From positions 1-40,532 of the forward strand of contig CALHDG010000068.1 in assembly GCA_938023075.1 (NCBI GenBank): 40,532 bases of DNA, written 5' to 3'. This DNA comes from an uncultured Chitinophagales bacterium. Its GTDB lineage: Bacteria > Bacteroidota > Bacteroidia > Chitinophagales > JAHDHT01. The notes beneath the pieces are model-generated. The model made no database searches and was not told the DNA's origin. It saw only the letters and a list, made by a program, of their open reading frames with translations. A program made the position numbers and the translations under genes. This document shows, in pieces, positions 35,427 through 40,532 of this stretch. Each line of letters opens with the position of its first letter. Within the stretch, counting starts at the first letter, position 1.

Positions 35427-38400
35427 ATGATGAAACAAAAGGAATTCATACAACAATTAGGCTTTACACCTAAAGAAAACACGCAAGACATATTTCAACA
35501 GAAATATAACAACTACGCTATTGAGATTAATATTAAAAACGAAACTTTTAACTTTGGTGATAGCATAAAAGCAGATAGCAAATCAACTCAAAATTTTTCA
35601 CAACCAGAAAATTGGGTAGTTCTTGAATGTGTGGACCGCTTACTCAAAAAAGGGTATCAACCAGAAAGCATTACACTGGAAAAAACATGGAAAACAGGAC
35701 ACGGAACAAGCGGCAGATTAGATATATTGATTAGCAGAAACGATGGTTCCGCTTATATGATGATTGAGTGTAAAACTTGGGGAAAAGAGTATGATAAAGA
35801 ATTAAAAAATCTTCATAAAAATGGCGGACAATTATTTACCTACTTTCAACAAGATAAAGCAGCTGATGTTTTAATGCTCTACAGCTCTCAACTAAACAAA
35901 ACAACAGTTGAGTATAAAAATGAAATTGTAACAATTGAAGAAGATTATCGGCAAACAGCAAACGTAAAAGATTTCTTCGACCGGTGGAGCAAACTTCCAA
36001 AATCAAATGGCGTTTTTGATAATTGGACAACTCCTTATGAATTTCAAAGCAAGGCCTTAACCAAAAACGACCTTAAAGTGCTAAAACAGGAGGATAGCAG
36101 CTTTATCTTTAATCGGTTTTTAGAGATATTAAGACACCATGTTGTTTCTGATAAACCCAACGCCTTTAATAAAATTTTCACACTTTTTTTATGCAAAATA
36201 ATTGATGAAGATAGAGGTAATGACGAGCAACTTCATTTTCAATGGCTCGAAGGGGAAGACAATCATATCTCTTTTCAAAAAAGACTGACCGACCTTTATA
36301 GAAGGGGAATGAAAGAACTACTTGAAAAAAAAGTTACCGATGTTAGTGATGATGAATTTGATAAGCGTTTTCAACAAGTACAAGAGAACTATCGAGATGA
36401 AATAAAAGACATTCTTACCGAAATACGCCTTAAAAAGAACAATGAATTTGCCATTAAGGAAGTGTTTGATGACGATTCTTTTTTAGAAAATGCCAAAGTG
36501 GTTAAAGAGGTAGTTGAGCTTCTCCAATATTATCAATTGCGTTACAATTACCGCCAGCAATTTCTTAGTGATTTCTTTGAACTTCTCTTAACCACAGGTC
36601 TAAAACAAGAATCGGGGCAGTTTTTCACACCGGTACCAATAGCTCGCTTTATCATTAGAAGTTTACCACTTAATGAAATTACTGAACGAAAAATAAAAGA
36701 GGGTAACCAAAAAGATTTATTGCCGAATATTATTGACTATGCTGCTGGAAGTGGACATTTTCTAACCGAATCCATGGAGGAGGTGCAAAAATATGTTGAT
36801 GAACTTGACCTTAGCAAATTTAAACCACAAACCAAGAAACAATTAGATGGTTTTCAAAGAGTACAGTTTGATTGGGCGGAAGACTATGTTTACGGAGTTG
36901 AAAAAGATTACCGATTAGTAAAAACGGCGAAGGTGAGTTGCTACTTACACGGTGACGGCTTAGCCAAAGTAATTCATGGAGATGGTTTGGATGACTTTGC
37001 CACTTCAACAGATTTTAAAGACCTTTTAAAAGAAACCGACAAAACATATCCGCAAGATAACAAACAGTTTGATGTTGTCATTTCTAATCCGCCATATTCT
37101 GTTTCTGCATTTAAAGGGCAAATGGATAGCCAAAAATCGGAAAAGGCATTTAACCTGTTTAAAAAGCTAACCGACCAAAGTAGCGAAATTGAATGCCTTT
37201 TTGTAGAACGAACCAAGCAGTTGTTAAAAGATGGAGGCATTGCAGGTATCATTTTACCGAGTTCAATATTAAGCAATACTGGAATATATTCACAAACAAG
37301 AGCAATTCTTTTACAATATTTTGAAATAATTGCCATTACCGAATTGGGTTCTAATACTTTTATGGCAACCGGCACCAATACGGTTGTACTGTTTTTAAAA
37401 CGTAGAAATAATGCAACCGCTAAAAATGTACAAGCTGCAGTTAAAAACTTTTTTACCCATTTACAAAATGTAACCATAAACGGAATTGAAAAACCGGTTT
37501 CCAAATATTTGGCTCAGGTTTGGAACAATATTACGATAGAAGATTACCAAACGCTGTTGCAAAAATTGCCCAATAATAATATTACGCAACACGAAATTTT
37601 TAAAGAATATACCAAAAAACTAAAAGCTAAAAGTGAACCACAACTTTGGGATAAAATTATAAGTATAGAACAAGAAAAACTGTTTTACTTTATTTTGGCT
37701 TATCCTCAAAAATTGGTATTGGTAAAAACTGGGAAAAAGACAGATGAAAAACGGTTTTTGGGTTACGAGTTTAGTTTCCGTAGAGGAAGCGAAGGCATAC
37801 ACCCCATTCAGCGAAGCAAAACCATTGATGAATGCACCAAACTGTACGATGCTAATAGCTATGAGCATTCTGAAAAAGCAAGCACTTATATCTATAAAGC
37901 ATTTAATGGTGAGTTTAATTTGAACATACCGGAAAGTCTAACACAAAATATAAGCTATCAAAACTTAGTAGATATGCTCACTTTTGACCGTGTTGATTTT
38001 GAAAAGAATATCTCACTTTCGGCTAAAAAAAAAGTGAGGTATGAGGAAGTTTGGGGTACTTCAGATTTATCACTTTTAAGTGAGCATACAATAATTAAGA
38101 AAGGCAGCACAATTACAGAATCTAAAACTGTAAAAGGAAACATTCCTGTTGTTGCTGGAGGTAAAAAGCCTGCCTATTTTCATAACCAATCAAACAGAAA
38201 AGGAAATGTAATTACCGTTAGTGCTTCGGGAGCATACTCGGGCTTTGTCAACTACTTTTCTAAACCAATTTTTGCTTCGGATTGTAATACTATCGTTTCA
38301 TTAAATGAAAAAGCAATATCAACTAAATTGATTTACCATTTTTTAAAACCAATTCAACAAGTTATTTATAGGTTACAGAGAGGACAAGCTCAACCACACG

Positions 38401-39146
38401 TTTATGCAGATGATTTAGCTAATATTAAAATTCCTCTCCCACCAATTAACATCCAACAAAAAATAGTTGATGAAATTGAAAAGTTAGAAAAACAAGCGCA
38501 AAAGGCAGTTGAAGGGATAGATAAGTTGAAGGAAGAAATTGCTAAGTTAATACAACACCCAAATGGAGACTTGGTAAAGTTAGCAGAAATCACCTCTAAA
38601 ATTGGAAGTGGTGCAACTCCAAGAGGTGGCAAAGGTTCTTACCAAGAAAGTGGTATTACACTTATAAGAAGCCAAAATATTTACGATTACGGTTTTGCAA
38701 AAAAAGGACTTGCCTTTATTAATGAAGAACAAGCCAAAAAACTTAATAATGTTACCGTTGAACAAAATGACATTCTGTTTAATATTACGGGTGCTTCAAT
38801 AGCCAGATGTTGTATTGTTGAAGAAAAATACTTGCCCGCTCGAGTAAATCAACACGTTTCAATAATCAGAACAAATGAAAAGGCACTACCAAAATATGTT
38901 CAATTAATTTTAGTTAGTCAAGCATATAAAGATAAATTATTAGCTATTGGCGAAGGCGCAACTTCACGTCAAGCAATTACGAAATTACAGTTAGAAGAAT
39001 TTAAAATTCCTCTCCCGCCCCTCTCAAATCAGAAAAAACTCGTTAGCGAAATCGAAAAAATTGAACATCAAATAGCCCAATTAGAGCATCAAATAGCTAA
39101 CATTCCAAAACAAAAAGAAACCATTTTGAAAAAGTATTTGGAATAG
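35427..39146 (+). CDS. Single-chain restriction-modification-specificity enzyme (type IIB/IIG, AloI/CjeI-like)
   Basis: A ~1239-residue fusion. The N-terminal PD-(D/E)XK nuclease shows Asp99 (GRLDILIS), Glu114 and Lys116 (MMIECKTWG). A helical linker of ~250 residues leads to an N6-adenine methyltransferase: motif I DYAAGSGHFLTE (Asp437), motif IV NPPY (Asn554). After ~870 comes a type I-like specificity part with two target-recognition domains (~886-1010 and ~1050-1190), each closed by a coiled coil with IPLPPI..QQKIV and IPLPPLSNQKKLV. This order and length match AloI-type enzymes, which cut on both sides of a bipartite site and methylate it. No separate hsdR or hsdS is nearby. ATG at 35427 and 35430 are both possible starts. 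The recognition sequence cannot be read. Confidence 0.9.
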   Translation: MMKQKEFIQQLGFTPKENTQDIFQQKYNNYAIEINIKNETFNFGDSIKADSKSTQNFSQPENWVVLECVDRLLKKGYQPESITLEKTWKTGHGTSGRLDILISRNDGSAYMMIECKTWGKEYDKELKNLHKNGGQLFTYFQQDKAADVLMLYSSQLNKTTVEYKNEIVTIEEDYRQTANVKDFFDRWSKLPKSNGVFDNWTTPYEFQSKALTKNDLKVLKQEDSSFIFNRFLEILRHHVVSDKPNAFNKIFTLFLCKIIDEDRGNDEQLHFQWLEGEDNHISFQKRLTDLYRRGMKELLEKKVTDVSDDEFDKRFQQVQENYRDEIKDILTEIRLKKNNEFAIKEVFDDDSFLENAKVVKEVVELLQYYQLRYNYRQQFLSDFFELLLTTGLKQESGQFFTPVPIARFIIRSLPLNEITERKIKEGNQKDLLPNIIDYAAGSGHFLTESMEEVQKYVDELDLSKFKPQTKKQLDGFQRVQFDWAEDYVYGVEKDYRLVKTAKVSCYLHGDGLAKVIHGDGLDDFATSTDFKDLLKETDKTYPQDNKQFDVVISNPPYSVSAFKGQMDSQKSEKAFNLFKKLTDQSSEIECLFVERTKQLLKDGGIAGIILPSSILSNTGIYSQTRAILLQYFEIIAITELGSNTFMATGTNTVVLFLKRRNNATAKNVQAAVKNFFTHLQNVTINGIEKPVSKYLAQVWNNITIEDYQTLLQKLPNNNITQHEIFKEYTKKLKAKSEPQLWDKIISIEQEKLFYFILAYPQKLVLVKTGKKTDEKRFLGYEFSFRRGSEGIHPIQRSKTIDECTKLYDANSYEHSEKASTYIYKAFNGEFNLNIPESLTQNISYQNLVDMLTFDRVDFEKNISLSAKKKVRYEEVWGTSDLSLLSEHTIIKKGSTITESKTVKGNIPVVAGGKKPAYFHNQSNRKGNVITVSASGAYSGFVNYFSKPIFASDCNTIVSLNEKAISTKLIYHFLKPIQQVIYRLQRGQAQPHVYADDLANIKIPLPPINIQQKIVDEIEKLEKQAQKAVEGIDKLKEEIAKLIQHPNGDLVKLAEITSKIGSGATPRGGKGSYQESGITLIRSQNIYDYGFAKKGLAFINEEQAKKLNNVTVEQNDILFNITGASIARCCIVEEKYLPARVNQHVSIIRTNEKALPKYVQLILVSQAYKDKLLAIGEGATSRQAITKLQLEEFKIPLPPLSNQKKLVSEIEKIEHQIAQLEHQIANIPKQKETILKKYLE

Positions 39147-39211
39147 GTCAACACTTTTAACAGCACATTGCAATCGTCGCGCAAATAGTAATTAATAACA
39201 ATAAAACTAAA

Positions 39212-39243
39212 TTTGTTGCTTTACGCAATTCAACTTACTTTTG
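39212..39243 (+). promoter_or_regulatory. Complete Bacteroidota promoter of crtZ
   Basis: TTTG (39212-39215), 20 bases, then TACTTTTG (39236-39243). Both boxes match the -33/-7 consensus. The -7 box ends only seven bases before the ATG, so the transcript would start at or within a few bases of the start codon. Confidence 0.7.
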
Positions 39244-39250
39244 TTGTAAG

Positions 39251-39721
39251 ATGGTAGTATTGATAAAAATTTTTTGGGTGTGCCTTACTTTCATTTTTAT
39301 GGAAGGCGTTGCCTGGTTTACCCATAAATATGTAATGCACGGTTTTTTATGGAACTGGCATCGCGACCACCACCAACCGCACACCAAAAACAGTTGGTTC
39401 GAGCGCAATGATCTCTTTTTTCTGGTTTTCGCCATTCCTTCCGCTACTTTATTTATTATTGGAAGTGCTAATTTTGGGCTACCTTATTTCTGGATGGGGC
39501 TTGGCATTTTACTATATGGCTTAGCCTATTTTTTTGTACACGATATTTTTATCCATCAACGTTTTCCGCCCTTGTTAAAATATACCAACTACAAATATTT
39601 TAAAGCCATTAGAAAGGGGCATAAAGTGCATCATAAAAAAATGCATAAAGCAGATGGTGAATGTTTTGGCATGCTTTGGGTACCGCTTAAATATTTTAGA
39701 GAGGTTTACCGGAGTGGGTAG
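39251..39721 (+). CDS. crtZ: Beta-carotene hydroxylase, CrtZ-type (fatty-acid hydroxylase superfamily)
   Basis: A 156-residue di-iron membrane enzyme with about four helices. The His clusters are complete: HKYVMH, HRDHH, HDIFIH and HKVHH. MEGVAWFTHKYVMHGFLWNWH is typical of Bacteroidota CrtZ. It adds hydroxyls at C3 and C3' of beta-carotene to give zeaxanthin, in the inner membrane. No other carotenoid gene is in the window. The start at 39251 gives the full first helix; it leaves almost no 5' leader after the promoter at 39212-39243. Confidence 0.92.
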   Translation: MVVLIKIFWVCLTFIFMEGVAWFTHKYVMHGFLWNWHRDHHQPHTKNSWFERNDLFFLVFAIPSATLFIIGSANFGLPYFWMGLGILLYGLAYFFVHDIFIHQRFPPLLKYTNYKYFKAIRKGHKVHHKKMHKADGECFGMLWVPLKYFREVYRSG

Positions 39722-39807
39722 AGTAAATCCTAAAGTTCAATTGCTCAAAATACATTGAATAGAAAACAAAGTATTATAGTGTTCTATGTTGAACCTTGAG
39801 GAATTCA

Positions 39808-39844
39808 ATAAAAAAACGGTAAGGCTATAAAGATAACCCTACCG
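39808..39844 (-). terminator. Terminator of the LRR/sorting-domain gene
   Basis: Stem 39817-39828 with 39833-39844 (12 bp, two G-U pairs) and a 4-base loop. Read on the minus strand it is followed by TTTTTTTATT. It lies 25 bases after the stop of the gene at 39870. Confidence 0.85.
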
Positions 39845-39869
39845 AAATGGTATTAAGCGTGGTATATTT

Positions 39870-40532
39870 TTAATGAAGCACTACTTTTTCTGTTGTAGTA
39901 GAAAACGCATCCTGAACTTCCAAAATATACATGCCTTTTGCAAGCCCGCTCAAATCTAATTCAACCGAATTGTCAGCACCTTCATATGTATTGTACACTT
40001 TACCGGAGTTATCATACACCCGAATCATTCTATCGTTTTTGCTTGCTGCTTCAAATTGAATGGTAATTATTCCGTTGCTGGGATTAGGGTGGATTGTGTA
40101 GTCATTAAACCTGGCTCTTTTATAATTTTTACATACGCCGGTAGTGCAAAACGCTTCCCATGCCCTATCAAAATGATTACCATCGCTAATGCTGGCATTA
40201 CATTGAAAACGGTGATGAGTCAACAAGGTGCAAAATTTTTGATAGTTGCTTGGATAGCTGCCGCTCAAATCATTATCATTTAAAGTTAAAAGTGTCAGAT
40301 TGTCTAACTTTGCCATTTCAGCAGGCAACTGTCCACCTATATTATTATCGGCTAAAATTAATTCTTTCAACTTATCAAGATTGCCAATTGAAGGAGGAAT
40401 GCTACTGCCTTCAAAATCGGAACCTACTATGGTCAAATATTCCAATTGAGATAAATCTCCAATGGCAGCTGGAAACACACCTTTCAAACCAAACAAAAAT
40501 AAATCAATAACCCGTTTGGTTTTTCTGTCTAA
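39870..40532 (-). CDS. LRR protein with C-terminal sorting domain (partial, 5' end outside window)
   Basis: The frame is open to the end of the window (LDRKTKRVIDLFLFG...), so the N-terminus is missing. The visible 220 residues hold three to four plant-type LRRs (IPPSIGNLDKLKELILADNN). Then comes a Cys-containing cap, SDGNHFDRAWEAFCTTGVC, like the cap after the LRRs of the subtilase at 226-3918. The C-terminus is a type IX sorting domain: YTIHPNPSNGIITIQFE, RVYDNSGKVYNTYEG, GLAKGMYILEVQDA, EKVVLH. It is a secreted surface protein; the N-terminal domain is unknown. A clear terminator follows. Confidence 0.9.
   Translation of the reverse strand, partial: LDRKTKRVIDLFLFGLKGVFPAAIGDLSQLEYLTIVGSDFEGSSIPPSIGNLDKLKELILADNNIGGQLPAEMAKLDNLTLLTLNDNDLSGSYPSNYQKFCTLLTHHRFQCNASISDGNHFDRAWEAFCTTGVCKNYKRARFNDYTIHPNPSNGIITIQFEAASKNDRMIRVYDNSGKVYNTYEGADNSVELDLSGLAKGMYILEVQDAFSTTTEKVVLH

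Noticed and set aside
36974-37504. A 176-residue minus-strand frame opposite the R-M-S gene
   Set aside because: It overlaps the methyltransferase motif IV region of the real gene and has no recognisable domain.
1-40532. CRISPR arrays, rRNA operons, phage genes or complete insertion sequences
   Set aside because: No spaced direct repeats, no rRNA sequence and no transposase or integrase gene were seen.

Overview
This is an AT-rich stretch of chromosome from a member of the Bacteroidota, most likely a Saprospiria- or Chitinophagia-like lineage. The lineage call rests on Bacteroidota-style promoters (TAnnTTTG -7 boxes, with a TTTG -33 box at one site), secreted proteins with C-terminal sorting domains of the type IX secretion kind, a SprB-like repeat, a DUF1800/DUF1501 gene pair, a Tat-exported protein, a CrtZ-type carotenoid hydroxylase and a head-GIN lipoprotein. 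There is no phage, conjugative or CRISPR region. The genome-level identity of the organism cannot be fixed from the sequence alone.

Layout. 1-8.3 kb: a giant secreted subtilase with leucine-rich repeats, a MITE-like element, a strong hairpin terminator, then a LytTR regulator, a DUF1800 protein and a Tat-exported DUF1501 protein. The subtilase and the DUF1501 protein end in the same kind of C-terminal repeat module. 8.3-10.6 kb: a minus-strand MFS (GPH-type) transporter overlapping a WD40 protein. 10.7-12.8 kb: an unknown helical protein and an alpha/beta hydrolase. 12.8-14.6 kb: a small gene graveyard with a possible PhoD-like remnant, one intact sorting-domain protein, a decayed relative of that protein, and a Nudix gene cut off after its Nudix box. 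14.7-17.3 kb: a DDAH-like amidinohydrolase, an Aur1-like PAP2 membrane enzyme and a DUF2807 lipoprotein. 17.3-21.2 kb: repeats, purB, tRNA-Ser(UGA), a low-complexity lipoprotein and Ku. 21.2-28.4 kb: a 1312-residue membrane histidine kinase, a seven-haem cytochrome with TPRs, and mltG. 28.5-34.9 kb: a DinB-like protein, an unknown protein, an MDR oxidoreductase, ndk, a Cys-rich lipoprotein, an MltF-like lytic transglycosylase and an unknown six-helix membrane protein. 35.1-39.1 kb: a two-gene restriction-modification unit, made of an XRE regulator and one ~1240-residue R-M-S protein of AloI/CjeI type. 39.2-40.5 kb: crtZ and the 3' part of another LRR protein with a sorting domain.

The most notable things outside ordinary gene content are: the single-chain restriction-modification-specificity enzyme with its own regulator; a ~280 bp non-coding repeat present twice in opposite orientations (17463-17740 and 31983-32262); a ~270 bp element with ~20 bp inverted termini downstream of the subtilase; a ~150 bp long palindrome between the DUF1800 and DUF1501 genes; and the LytTR-DUF1800-DUF1501 module as a possible self-regulated export unit.
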